Part shown: positions 16,691-25,435 of the stretch, one piece after another
Layout: every line of letters begins with the position of its first letter
Position numbering within the stretch: position 1 is the stretch's first letter
Origin: Deltaproteobacteria bacterium IMCC39146
Lineage (GTDB): Bacteria > Desulfobacterota > Desulfuromonadia > Desulfuromonadales > BM103
Assembly (NCBI GenBank): GCA_030005635.1
Contig: JARUHP010000002.1
Location: 124,001-188,000 of the forward strand
Direction: 5' to 3'
DNA length: 64,000 nucleotides
The notes under the pieces: model-generated
Told to the model about the DNA's origin: nothing
Databases searched by the model: none
What the model saw: the letters and a program-made list of their open reading frames with translations, nothing else
Translations under genes and position numbers: made by a program

Positions 16691-18211
16691 CTAGGGGCTG
16701 TGAACCTTTTCTACCAAGAACCGTCTCAAATGTTCAGGTGGTGGCGGCGTCAGGCGTGAGACGATAATCATCGTCAGGATAACGACCGGAGCACCAATGA
16801 GAGCCGAGGAGGTTGGTGGCAGAATTGTGCGGAGCATCGGTATCATGTTGCCGAGCAGAATCGGTGCAAAGGTGATGATCGTGCCGACCGTCATGCCGGC
16901 GATGGCTCCGTGCTTGTTGGCTCTGTCCCACCAGATGCCAAGCAGGAAAACCGGAAAGAGGGTGTTGCCGGCCAGTGCGAAAGCTACGGCGGTAATCTGG
17001 GCGATCAAACCGGGAGGATTGACGGCAATTACCAGTACCAGGAGGGCAAGAACAAGGGTTGCTCCCTTGGCGACGATCAGTAGATGGCTCTCTGTGGCTT
17101 TGGGGTTGATCAGTCGATAATAGATATCGTAAGCGATTGCGCCGGCGCCGGTAACCAGCAGCCCGGTTATGGTGCTGATGGCTGCAAGGACACCACCGAT
17201 TGCCAATATGCTGATGAAAATTTCATTCAGGCCGACCCACTCTGCGGTCTTGATGACAATAATGTCGGCAAGAGCCTGAGCTTCGGCTGGAGTCAGAACC
17301 GTCCCTGAGTTGGTCAACCAGGTGTGCGCAAAGGCGCCAAATGCGGGTGCGCTCCAGTAGAGAAGGCCGATAAAAAAGAGCCCCCACACGACACCCCAGC
17401 GAGCGTCACGGTTGTTCGGTACTGTGTAAAACCGAGAGAGAACATGCGGCAATCCTGCTGTGCCAACCATCAGCGTGAAGCAGAGGGCAATCCATTCATA
17501 AGGAGAGCCGAAGGTCCAGGGGAACAGGTAGGCGTTGGAAACCTGTTCCGGCAGCTCGCGCAGGGCTCTACCGTAACTGAATTGCGGAACCAGCCAGTTG
17601 TAACCAAGTTTTTTAGCAATCAACATCAGGGGGACGACGAAGGCGATAATGATCACCAAATAGTGCATTTGCGGATTTCGTGCGGCCTTCAGGCCTCCAG
17701 CCACCATCAGGTAGGCAAAGGTTATAAGGACGCCGAAAACCAGCGCCTGGGTATAGTCAATACCGAACATCCAGGCGAAAACCATGCCGATTCCCTTGTA
17801 TTGGGCAACGCAGTATATCAGGGAAATGACGATGGCGATGACTGCAGAAAAGACCCGGGCCACTGAAGAATCATAACGGGCCTCAACAAAGTCAGGTGCA
17901 GTATATTTGCCGAAGCGACGAATCTGGCTGCCCATCAGAACCAGCAGCAATACGTAGCCGCCGGTCCAGCCCAGGATGTAGGCGAAGGCAAAATAGCCAT
18001 TGAGGAAAAAAACGCCCGCAATACCGAGGAAAGAGGCGGCACTCATCCAGTTTGAGGCGATGGCGGCACCGATGCTGGCATGGCCGATTGATCTCACCTG
18101 TACGCCGTAGCCACCCCTGTCATGGCGGCGGCTCAAAAGGCCCACGATAAGAGAGACGATGAGTACCCCGCAAAGCATGAAGAAGGGCGTATATCTAATC
18201 GATTGTTCCAT
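16691..18211 (-). CDS. Sodium:solute symporter, large subunit (SSS family, VC_2705-like)
   Basis: The 506-residue polytopic protein has about 13 membrane segments. SSS-family signatures include 'AAIASNWMSAASFLGIAGV' (about 48-66), 'GYVLLLVLMGSQIRRFGKYTAPDFVEARYDS' region and 'AAFGAFAHTW'-like stretches. It is related to the acetate/monocarboxylate carriers of the ActP type. I start at ATG 18211, where AGGGAG is nine bases upstream; the ATG at 18220 directly abuts that site. A 109-residue DUF4212 protein is encoded immediately upstream, the usual partner of this subfamily. The substrate is probably a small carboxylate, by analogy only. Confidence 0.9.
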   Translation of the reverse strand: MEQSIRYTPFFMLCGVLIVSLIVGLLSRRHDRGGYGVQVRSIGHASIGAAIASNWMSAASFLGIAGVFFLNGYFAFAYILGWTGGYVLLLVLMGSQIRRFGKYTAPDFVEARYDSSVARVFSAVIAIVISLIYCVAQYKGIGMVFAWMFGIDYTQALVFGVLITFAYLMVAGGLKAARNPQMHYLVIIIAFVVPLMLIAKKLGYNWLVPQFSYGRALRELPEQVSNAYLFPWTFGSPYEWIALCFTLMVGTAGLPHVLSRFYTVPNNRDARWGVVWGLFFIGLLYWSAPAFGAFAHTWLTNSGTVLTPAEAQALADIIVIKTAEWVGLNEIFISILAIGGVLAAISTITGLLVTGAGAIAYDIYYRLINPKATESHLLIVAKGATLVLALLVLVIAVNPPGLIAQITAVAFALAGNTLFPVFLLGIWWDRANKHGAIAGMTVGTIITFAPILLGNMIPMLRTILPPTSSALIGAPVVILTMIIVSRLTPPPPEHLRRFLVEKVHSP

Positions 18212-18224
18212 AATCGCCATCTCC

Positions 18225-18554
18225 CTAACGCCGTCTACGGTAGCTTGAACTCAGCCAGTCAATCAGAACATTGAAGATAAAACAGAGGAAGATAAACCAG
18301 AGGATCAGAAATTGGCCGCTGAACCAGAAGTACGCGGGGATGCCGAAAATATAGGGAGCCTCGGCAAGGGTACGGGTTGGGTCACTGTGAGTGAGCGCCA
18401 GGTGAATCGGCATGCCGAAGGTCATAACGGCCCAGGCGGTCAGGGTGATCCAGATAATCGTAACCTCTTTACGCATGAAGCCGGGGCGAGGGCGAAAAAA
18501 GTTGATGCGAAGATCTTTCCTGCTGGGGGAGTCCTGCTCGTTCGTTTGTGACAT
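18225..18554 (-). CDS. Small subunit of sodium:solute symporter (DUF4212)
   Basis: The 109-residue protein has a basic cytosolic N-terminus and two membrane segments (about 33-52 and 72-98) with 'WITLTAWAVMTFGMPIHL' and 'YFWFSGQFLILWFIFLCF' character. This matches the DUF4212 small subunit that accompanies SSS carriers of the VC_2705 group. It lies 13 bases upstream of the large-subunit gene, in the same direction, so the pair is one operon. The exact role of the small subunit is not established. Confidence 0.85.
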   Translation of the reverse strand: MSQTNEQDSPSRKDLRINFFRPRPGFMRKEVTIIWITLTAWAVMTFGMPIHLALTHSDPTRTLAEAPYIFGIPAYFWFSGQFLILWFIFLCFIFNVLIDWLSSSYRRRR

Positions 18555-18665
18555 GCCTCGAGCTCCTCTACAATATTAAGCAGCAAATGAGCCACTGCAA
18601 CGAAAAACCCAAGTGTTGTTTAAACTGTTTTTAATGCAAAGGGTCTGCCAATTCAAGGCAAAAAC

Positions 18666-19856
18666 TCATGTTTTCATGATCTCACTGAGGACGGTCGTCG
18701 CGAAGCTGCCTTTCGGTAATGAAAAGCTAACCAGTAGCGAATCTTTTTCCCGAATACACTCCGGAGCCTGAATCGGTACCCGCAACGGCCGCCGTTCCCC
18801 TTCCATTGCCAGTCCACCCGATAGGCGGAACGCCTCAAGGTTGAGCTTCTCTTTATCGAGCAGACCTTGCTCGAGCAGGCCGGCCTGGCCTTTGGCAAGC
18901 TTGCTCTTGTAGCCGAACAGGGGGGCTGTGGGGCTGATTTCGAAGCTGTCTGCGCGCGGTTGTTCTACCTCAGGGGCGGTGACCAGAAAACAGGCGCCGT
19001 TAACATGTTTGTAGGCCAGATCTCCGGGCCAGATGCGCTCCAGGGAAGCCATGCGCATGTCGACCAAGCGATCAAAGAGGCATGATTGGTACGCAGAAAG
19101 GTAGAGACGGAGCAGCTTTCTTGGCATAGCGAGGACCGCCTTGCGAGGACTCTTGCCTTCCTGAACCATCTCCAGCAGCCGACGCTCCGGTCTGCAATGG
19201 CGAGGTAATTTCTCTACGGCAGTTTTCAGATCACCTGCATGATAGGCTTCAGCCGCCAGCTTCCAACTCTCATGGTTAATCTCTTTCGGGTCGCCGATGA
19301 TTTCTCGAATAGCGGTTTTAAAGTCGTTGCGCAGGATGGCCTTGCCGATTCGGTGGGAATTGCCAAGGGAGCCATAGCGTTGTTCGCCAAAGCGATTTGG
19401 GACGCCGATATTCTGCAGAACGCCAAGAATCGTCTCCGCGCGCGACAAACCTTCCTGGTCGGGTTGGTGAATGCGGATCTGGAAGCGATTCCCCGCCAGG
19501 TGGCCGGGACGCAGCTTGTTGCCATGCAGTCGCGCTGAGAGAATCGTTACACCTGGAATCTCCAGTCCTTTGACGTCTTCCGGTTTGCGTAATGGCACGG
19601 AGACTGTTTGCCGGGTAATCGCCCTGGCATCTTTGAGACCGGCATAGCCGAGATCGCGTTCATTGCACTTAAGGGCGGTCGAAAGCTCCCGGAGCAAATC
19701 GTAGGTGGTCAATCCGCACTTCTCTACACTGATGAAAAGATGGTCACCTTCTCCACAGGGTTCGTAAAGGGGGATCTCTTCAACCTGGAAATCTTCAGGT
19801 TGTTGGCGGATGATCCCTCCCGTCCCCGGCAGTTGAGTCGTAAGATACTCAGTCAT
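18666..19856 (-). CDS. truD: tRNA pseudouridine(13) synthase TruD
   Basis: The 396-residue enzyme converts uridine 13 of tRNA(Glu) to pseudouridine. The family pattern is clear: 'QPEDFQVEEIP' near the start, catalytic Asp in 'GYAGLKDARAITRQ', 'NKLRPGHLAGNRF' and 'PNRFGEQRYG'. I start at ATG 19856 (AAGG upstream), which overlaps the end of trmB by eight bases, so the two RNA-modification enzymes are coupled. The K in the usual 'GLKDKxA' motif is missing here (GLKDARA), but the catalytic Asp is kept. Confidence 0.94.
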   Translation of the reverse strand: MTEYLTTQLPGTGGIIRQQPEDFQVEEIPLYEPCGEGDHLFISVEKCGLTTYDLLRELSTALKCNERDLGYAGLKDARAITRQTVSVPLRKPEDVKGLEIPGVTILSARLHGNKLRPGHLAGNRFQIRIHQPDQEGLSRAETILGVLQNIGVPNRFGEQRYGSLGNSHRIGKAILRNDFKTAIREIIGDPKEINHESWKLAAEAYHAGDLKTAVEKLPRHCRPERRLLEMVQEGKSPRKAVLAMPRKLLRLYLSAYQSCLFDRLVDMRMASLERIWPGDLAYKHVNGACFLVTAPEVEQPRADSFEISPTAPLFGYKSKLAKGQAGLLEQGLLDKEKLNLEAFRLSGGLAMEGERRPLRVPIQAPECIREKDSLLVSFSLPKGSFATTVLSEIMKT

Positions 19857-20550
19857 TTCCGACCTTTTGCCAGTCGAAACGAAAACCTCGCCGCACCGGA
19901 GGGGATGGCAGGAGATGGCGTGGCACGCCTGCATCACGTTTGTAGTGCATGTAGTAGATTTGTTGGCCTTTATCGAGAAACCTCTGCATGTATTTTGAGA
20001 TCGGGTAGTCGGCCAAGTCGTGAGTCCACTCGTCTTGCAGCATATTGTAATAGCCGTTCAGGTCACGAATCTGCTCCGCGACGCTTTCGGCATAGTTGTC
20101 GAAATCGGTGCTGAAAAAGAAATCTCCTCCCGGTTCAAGATGCTGAGCCAGGTTGAGGAGGAACTCGCGATTGACCAGCCGTCTGCTCCAGTGGCGTTTT
20201 TTGGGCCAGGGGTCCGGGCAGTTAATATAGACCGCAGAGAGGCTCTCTGGTTGCAGCCCTTTGTCCAACAGCCAGCGGGCTTCAACGCGCATGACGCGAA
20301 CGTTCTGCACGCCGGATTCATCAATCTTCTTACAGGTTTTAAGACAGCCTTTATTGTAGATATCGATAGCAAGGAAGTTTGTCTCTGGCTGTTTGCGAGC
20401 ACGCTCAAGCACGAAATGGCCTGTGCCGCAGCCTATCTCCAGTGCCAGGGGTTGGTTGTTGCCGAACATGGACGGCAAGTCCAGTGGCCGGTCGGGGGTT
20501 CTGCCGACAATAAAGTTTGCTGATGTGATCGGGATGGTACGTTGCGTCAT
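19849..20550 (-). CDS. trmB: tRNA (guanine-N7)-methyltransferase
   Basis: The 233-residue SAM-dependent enzyme methylates G46 in the tRNA variable loop. It shows 'LALEIGCGTGHF' (SAM-binding glycine loop), 'NFLAIDIYNKG', 'INCPDPWPKKRHWSRRLVN' (the TrmB signature around Pro-Asp-Pro-Trp-Pro-Lys) and 'FFFSTDFDNYAE'. GGAA lies 7 bases upstream of the ATG. It is upstream of and overlaps truD. The C-terminal 35 residues are a basic extension beyond the usual family end. Confidence 0.95.
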   Translation of the reverse strand: MTQRTIPITSANFIVGRTPDRPLDLPSMFGNNQPLALEIGCGTGHFVLERARKQPETNFLAIDIYNKGCLKTCKKIDESGVQNVRVMRVEARWLLDKGLQPESLSAVYINCPDPWPKKRHWSRRLVNREFLLNLAQHLEPGGDFFFSTDFDNYAESVAEQIRDLNGYYNMLQDEWTHDLADYPISKYMQRFLDKGQQIYYMHYKRDAGVPRHLLPSPPVRRGFRFDWQKVGND

Positions 20551-20592
20551 TTATCTTTTCCAGTTATGCGAAAGGTTGATCGCCTTACATCG

Positions 20593-20913
20593 TTAAGGCT
20601 TTGCTTGTATGAAGTTGACGAGAACGTCAATCTCAGTTTCTGAGAGGTGACTGAAATCCGGAATCTTGCCATTGCTGTGTTTTCGTTCCGGGTTTACAAG
20701 TTGGGAGCGTATTTGAGCACGCGTTAGTTTATCGCGCATTGCTTCGAAGCTACCTGCTATGACACCGCCATTGCCGTCCAGCGTATGACAGGCCATGCAG
20801 CCCTGGGAATTGATCAGTTTACGAGCCTCTGTCTGGCTATCTGCGTAGGCAAAAGGGGCCGTTGTAGCGTTCAGAATGATTGCGATTGCGATAATCAAGA
20901 GCTTAGGGGGCAT
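20593..20913 (-). CDS. Small exported monohaem cytochrome c
   Basis: The 106-residue protein starts at ATG 20913, supported by a strong AGGAGG. A signal peptide (about 1-24, 'LLIIAIAIILNATTAPFAYA') precedes a class I cytochrome c fold. One haem site 'CMACH' follows 'INSQG', and the distal Met is probably within the C-terminal half, though no Met follows the haem site except in 'EAMRDK'. It ends in the usual 'ETEIDVLVNFI' helix. It is probably a periplasmic electron carrier. No oxidase or reductase gene is adjacent. Confidence 0.88.
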   Translation of the reverse strand: MPPKLLIIAIAIILNATTAPFAYADSQTEARKLINSQGCMACHTLDGNGGVIAGSFEAMRDKLTRAQIRSQLVNPERKHSNGKIPDFSHLSETEIDVLVNFIQAKP

Positions 20914-21106
20914 GATGACCTCCTGAATTTCGTCTAACATAATATAAAAGGCTGCGGGTGGGCATGAGTGCCCTCGGACAGCATAGCGAAAATTGTGTGC
21001 TGCGCCAAGCGGTGATAACACAGGAGGGAAAAACTTGAAATCCTTATCGCGGAAATAGCTATTATCTGGCGCGTTGAGTCTTTGACAGTATTGGGCCTAG
21101 GATTTG

Positions 21107-22021
21107 TCAAGACACTGAGGTGCAGCTACTCGAAGTAATCTTAGGTTCCATGATCTCCTTGAACCATAAGATCAGGTCCAGAATGGCAAAGGTCGTCATC
21201 TGCACCGTGTACCTGGTGGGGGCGTACAAGGGGGGCTTGCTCGGAACGTGGGTCCCGTGATCGCTGCCAATGGAGTGAACCAGTCCCGAAGCAACCTCAA
21301 TGATCTTGCCATGCTCGATCAGGTGCATGACTTTGAAGTGGCGGATAACATGTTTAAACAGTGACCCGCCTCCGATTCCAGCGCCGGGAGGAATATAGCT
21401 TGGATCCTTTCGGTATAGGGCCAGGTAGATCGCTTCCTGCAACCTCCGCAGTCGGGCCAGGTTGTCTGCAATAACCACGGGATCAGAGCTATCCATGAGC
21501 TTCAGGCAGGCAATCAACTCCTGCTCTTCACTGTTGCTCAGGAATTGCTTTTCGAAAACCTCAAAAACTTCCGGGTACTGAGAAGCCATACGGACAGTCT
21601 CAAGTTTTTCGCTCTCCTTGCAGAAAAAAGCAAACATCCGGTCCTGATCCTTGCCACCTTTGAGATAGACCGAAAGAGTTCCTTCGTAGAGAGGTTTCAG
21701 CGTCTTGAAGTGTCCTGGCTCTGCAGTCAGGATAGCTTTAGGCAGACTCGGGGTTTTCCGGTCAAAGACCTCTTTAGCCCTGGTAAGAAAACTTTCATCT
21801 GGAACCTTCTGCTCCTTCTTCTTCAGACAGATGACGTCGAGAATGATTCCGGCAAAAGCTTTTTCGCCCCTTTCATCCATAATCTCGATTGCTTCTTCCA
21901 GACTCATGGCATGATCCAGGATGATGCGATAAGGGTTTGCATCTCGCTGTAACTCCTCGACGAAGCTCTTATCATCATCGATAATCAGAACCCTCAAAGG
22001 TCTGGGAAGTTTCTTGTTCAA
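21107..22021 (-). CDS. Response regulator with an unrecognised C-terminal helical domain
   Basis: The 304-residue protein has a receiver domain in the first 130 residues: acidic cluster in 'VLIIDDDKSF', acceptor Asp in 'GIILDVICL', Thr in 'AILTAEPG' and Lys in 'VYLKGG'. Receivers rarely carry an insertion after the acceptor, as 'KKKEQKVPDES' does here. The last 170 residues are helical, contain no DNA-binding, GGDEF, EAL or HD motif, and end with a conserved-looking 'SIGSDHGTH' loop followed by an amphipathic helix. I do not recognise this domain; a distant HEPN-like fold is one guess. The gene shares ATGA with the kinase gene upstream. Confidence 0.8.
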   Translation of the reverse strand: MNKKLPRPLRVLIIDDDKSFVEELQRDANPYRIILDHAMSLEEAIEIMDERGEKAFAGIILDVICLKKKEQKVPDESFLTRAKEVFDRKTPSLPKAILTAEPGHFKTLKPLYEGTLSVYLKGGKDQDRMFAFFCKESEKLETVRMASQYPEVFEVFEKQFLSNSEEQELIACLKLMDSSDPVVIADNLARLRRLQEAIYLALYRKDPSYIPPGAGIGGGSLFKHVIRHFKVMHLIEHGKIIEVASGLVHSIGSDHGTHVPSKPPLYAPTRYTVQMTTFAILDLILWFKEIMEPKITSSSCTSVS

Positions 22022-23241
22022 TGCACGCCTCCTTTTGGCAGGATGATCCGGAAGTGAACGTTGTAATCAGGATTGTCGAGAATCTCAAACGTTCCGTGAT
22101 GGGCCTTGATCATTTTCCCAACATAGGCCATGCCAAGCCCTCCGCCGGGGCTTTCTACACTTTTTACCCCATATGAAAGCAGGTTGTTCTGGCTCATCTC
22201 CTCTGGCAAAGGATCACCATTGTTTAAATAGTCGACAATGATCCCGCCTCTTTTTTTTCTGATGACAAACTTGATGATATGCCGAAAGCTCGGGTTGGTA
22301 AAGCCGTGTACCAGCGCATTGCGGATCAGGTTGTTCATTGACTCGACAAAGGAGTGTTTGTGGAGGACTGCTTTACATGTGGATCCCGCCTCTAACTCGA
22401 TATGAAGGTTTTCTTTTTCATTGGCGAAAAGGGGGATGATCTGCTCACGAAAAAGCTCCTCAAGATCAACTTTCTGGAAGTCCTCTGTATTGATCTCTTC
22501 AGTAATGAGATCTCTGATGTTGATGATCTCTTCGTTGACCTGATTTAAAGCGCCTTGGGCTTTCTGGATAGCCTCTGTCACAGTTTCGTCAGTCTGTCCC
22601 TCGTAGAACTGTTTCTGTAGCGGCGCCTTCTCGAGATTTTCCTTGTGAATAAAATCCTTAAGATGACTCAGTACCGATTGGGCGGAGCTGAGCTTGGGCT
22701 TTATATTATGTGCCATGTGGCTGACAACTTGAAATTCGGCATCCTTTTTTTCGGTTTCTAATTTGAGAATGCTCTTGCGCTCTGTGCAATAAAGATCGAT
22801 GACGCTTGCAACGAAAAACGGGATGCCGAAAGCGATCAGATAGTGAACCAGTCGTAATGCAAAAAGAAGAGACTTGTCATTGATCTCAGCGCCTTGATCC
22901 ACTGTGACCAAGGAGCGAAACCACTTGGAAACGAACAGGGATGTATCGAGTGCGTTTTCGGTGAAATACCGGGCAGAAATATTTATGAACAGGATGAGGA
23001 AGAAGTAAAAGATAATCTTTGGCGAAGGGATTCTGAGCAGGCTGATCCCCCTGATCTCACCGATCGCCATGACCATGAGCAGTTGCACAAAGCCAAGGAC
23101 AATCATTTGGTAAGTGCCCAGTGTCTCCTGAAAACCAACCACTGAAAAAAACAGACAGAAAAGCAAGGTGACAATCAGGACCTTGCTGTCCTCGTCGAAA
23201 TTTCTTCTGCGGCGGCTTCTGTTCCGTTTGATTAATGACAT
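22018..23241 (-). CDS. Membrane histidine kinase paired with the unusual response regulator
   Basis: The 407-residue protein begins with an Arg-rich cytosolic tail, then about four membrane segments (roughly 25-45, 48-65, 75-95 and 120-150) with very short loops. A coiled coil leads to an H-box variant 'VVSHMAHNIKPKLSS', whose His-Asn differs from the usual HE/HN-L-R-TP pattern. The ATPase domain has N-box 'MNNLIRNALVHGF', 'DYLNNGDPLP' and 'GGGLGMAYVGKMI'. The compact membrane part suggests sensing within the bilayer. It is coupled by a 4-base overlap to the regulator, which must be its partner. The start codon's ribosome site is weak. Confidence 0.87.
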   Translation of the reverse strand: MSLIKRNRSRRRRNFDEDSKVLIVTLLFCLFFSVVGFQETLGTYQMIVLGFVQLLMVMAIGEIRGISLLRIPSPKIIFYFFLILFINISARYFTENALDTSLFVSKWFRSLVTVDQGAEINDKSLLFALRLVHYLIAFGIPFFVASVIDLYCTERKSILKLETEKKDAEFQVVSHMAHNIKPKLSSAQSVLSHLKDFIHKENLEKAPLQKQFYEGQTDETVTEAIQKAQGALNQVNEEIINIRDLITEEINTEDFQKVDLEELFREQIIPLFANEKENLHIELEAGSTCKAVLHKHSFVESMNNLIRNALVHGFTNPSFRHIIKFVIRKKRGGIIVDYLNNGDPLPEEMSQNNLLSYGVKSVESPGGGLGMAYVGKMIKAHHGTFEILDNPDYNVHFRIILPKGGVH

Positions 23242-23604
23242 GGTGCTTGGATTGAAGAGTCAATCCCCCCGAGACTGAACAGTGAATCAATAAAAAGACA
23301 AAACTGTCTAATTTGACTATATATTACCCTATTCCTGGCAGCATTCAACAATCGTCCTGGGCTCTTTGTGCTCAAACTGGCCAGGAATAGGCAGTCTGTC
23401 ATACTCTTGATTATCTCCGCCAGTCTTATAGACTCCGTTGTGCACCAGGCCATTGCCGAATCATTGACGGTGAATAAGCTGAACGTCCCTCTTTGGAAAC
23501 AAAAGGAAAGAGCTTGAAATCCTGATCTTAGCAAAGTACCCTGCGCTGTAGCGTTAATCGGCTTTGCCGTGTTTATTCCTCCAAACGTTTAAGGAGTTTT
23601 TCTC
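23242..23604. other. Intergenic region with a long hairpin and a possible promoter
   Basis: This divergent gap of 363 bases between the kinase and DAHP synthase genes holds a 10-bp perfect inverted repeat (23330-23339 with 23380-23389) around 40 bases. A possible plus-strand promoter reads AAGACA (23295-23300), 17 bases, TATATA (23318-23323). No reading frame looks genuine. The hairpin lacks a T-run, so a leader structure or operator is more likely than a terminator. Confidence 0.35.
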
Positions 23605-24618
23605 ATGTTGATCGTCATGCATCATTCTGCCACCGATGAACAGGTCCGGGCTGTTACGGACGCTGTTGTCGCTATGGGCCTGACCGCGGAACCAATTCCC
23701 GGCAGCCTGCGTACCGCTATCGGTGTCCTTGGCAACCAGGGTTATGTGGATGATACGACGATTCGTGAACTCCCCGGTGTCCGCGAAGTTATTCACGTCA
23801 GTAAACCCTATAAACTGGTCTCCCGAGATTTTCATCCAAAAGCCTCCATTGTTGAAGCCGGCGGCGTCAAGTTCGGAGATAATCAGCCACCGGTAATCAT
23901 CGCTGGCCCCTGTTCGGTGGAGAGCGAGGAGCAGATGCTCGCTGCCGCCAGGTTGGTCAAAGAACATGGCGCTCATATGCTGCGTGGTGGTGCGTACAAG
24001 CCGCGTACCGGCCCTCACAGCTTCCAAGGCCTGGGTGTTGAAGGATTGAAGTACCTGCGCCAGGCAGGTGATGCTGAAGGTCTGCCGGTGATTACCGAGG
24101 TCATGCGCATTGAGCAGCTTGAAAACATCTGCCGCTATTCTGATGTCCTGCAGATCGGCGCTCGTAATATGCAGAATTTTGATCTGCTTAAGGAAGCGGG
24201 CAAGACCGGTCACCCGATCCTCCTTAAAAGAGGGATGAGTGCGACCATCGAGGAGTTTCTCTCCGCTGCCGAGTATATCCTCTCCGAAGGCAATCCGAAC
24301 GTTATCCTTTGCGAGCGAGGTATTCGGACTTTTGAAAAAACCACACGCAATACGCTCGACTTAAGTGTCGTTCCTTTGATCCGAGAGATGAGCCATCTGC
24401 CGATCGTGGTCGATCCCAGCCATGCGACCGGACGACGTTCTCTGGTCGGCCCGATGGCTAAAGCCGCAATCGTGGTCGGGGCTCACGGTATTATGGTCGA
24501 AGTTCATCCCGATCCGGACAAGGCTCTCTGTGATGGCGCCCAGAGCCTCGATGGTGACGGCTTTGGCGAATTGGTCGCAGAGCTCAACCGTCTGATACCT
24601 CTCCTGGAAGAGCTGTAG
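23605..24618 (+). CDS. aroF: 3-deoxy-7-phosphoheptulonate (DAHP) synthase with N-terminal regulatory domain
   Basis: The 337-residue enzyme condenses phosphoenolpyruvate and erythrose 4-phosphate, the first step of the shikimate pathway. Residues 1-70 form a ferredoxin-like (ACT-like) domain ('MLIVMHHSATDEQVRAV'), as in the Thermotoga-type class I-beta enzymes where it binds Tyr or Phe. The barrel has 'IAGPCSVESEEQM', 'RGGAYKPRTGPHSFQG', 'LQIGARNMQNF', 'LLKRG' and 'VVDPSHATG'. AAGGAG precedes the ATG. It leads an operon with truA and a methyltransferase gene. Confidence 0.95.
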   Translation: MLIVMHHSATDEQVRAVTDAVVAMGLTAEPIPGSLRTAIGVLGNQGYVDDTTIRELPGVREVIHVSKPYKLVSRDFHPKASIVEAGGVKFGDNQPPVIIAGPCSVESEEQMLAAARLVKEHGAHMLRGGAYKPRTGPHSFQGLGVEGLKYLRQAGDAEGLPVITEVMRIEQLENICRYSDVLQIGARNMQNFDLLKEAGKTGHPILLKRGMSATIEEFLSAAEYILSEGNPNVILCERGIRTFEKTTRNTLDLSVVPLIREMSHLPIVVDPSHATGRRSLVGPMAKAAIVVGAHGIMVEVHPDPDKALCDGAQSLDGDGFGELVAELNRLIPLLEEL

Positions 24619-24631
24619 GTTTTATCCTCTT

Positions 24632-25435
24632 ATGGCCACTTCAGACACGCAACTATCTAACTACAAGCTGACCCTCGCCTACGACGGCCGTGCTTTCTTC
24701 GGCTGGCAGAGGCATGGTGACAAGCCGACCGTGCAGTTTGCCCTTGAACAGGCGGTGACGAAGGCCTTTGGTGTTCGTGTCGCGGCGCAGGGTTCCGGTC
24801 GTACCGACCGCGGTACTCATGCTCACGGTCAGGTGGCGAGTCTCCCGCTTCCCGAAGACCTGCCGCCTGCACTTGTTCAGGAGAAGCTCAACCAGCTTTT
24901 ACCGCCGGACGTTCGTATCCTTGATGTCCGTTGTGCTGCAAAAGATTTTCACGCCTGTGATTCAGCTGTCGCCAAGCGCTATCGATATCTCATCTGGAAT
25001 GATGGCAAACTGCCTTCCGAACATGATGGCAGGGTCTGGCATGTTAAAGAGCCCCTTGATGTGCAGGCAATGGTTGACGCCTGTTCTGTCTTTATCGGTG
25101 AACAGGACTTTGCCTCGTTCGCGACGCGGACGAACTTCAAGCAGAAGTCGACGCAGCGCACAGTTTTCGAGGCGGTGCTCAGCCACGATCTGCCAATGAT
25201 CACTTTCGATATCCGCGCCGATGGTTTTTTGTACAAGATGGTGCGCAACATTGTCCGTGCTCTCGTCAAGGTTGGTGAGGGACGCTATACGCGTGATGAC
25301 CTTTGTCGGATTCTTGAGGCGAGGGATCGCCAGGCCGCTCCCGGGACAGCTCCCGCCTCCGGCCTCTATCTGGAACAAGTATTTTACTCGCAGGAAGAAT
25401 TATCTGAAAACACCAGTAAAAGAGTGCCTCTATGA
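24632..25435 (+). CDS. truA: tRNA pseudouridine(38-40) synthase TruA
   Basis: The 267-residue enzyme makes pseudouridine at tRNA positions 38-40. It shows 'LTLAYDGRAFFGWQRH', the catalytic Asp in 'GSGRTDRGTHAHGQ', 'AVAKRYRYLIWN' and 'FLYKMVRNIVRALVKVG'. It begins 13 bases after the DAHP synthase stop; no strong ribosome site is visible, so it may depend on upstream translation. Its stop overlaps the next start (ATGA at 25432-25435). Confidence 0.95.
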   Translation: MATSDTQLSNYKLTLAYDGRAFFGWQRHGDKPTVQFALEQAVTKAFGVRVAAQGSGRTDRGTHAHGQVASLPLPEDLPPALVQEKLNQLLPPDVRILDVRCAAKDFHACDSAVAKRYRYLIWNDGKLPSEHDGRVWHVKEPLDVQAMVDACSVFIGEQDFASFATRTNFKQKSTQRTVFEAVLSHDLPMITFDIRADGFLYKMVRNIVRALVKVGEGRYTRDDLCRILEARDRQAAPGTAPASGLYLEQVFYSQEELSENTSKRVPL

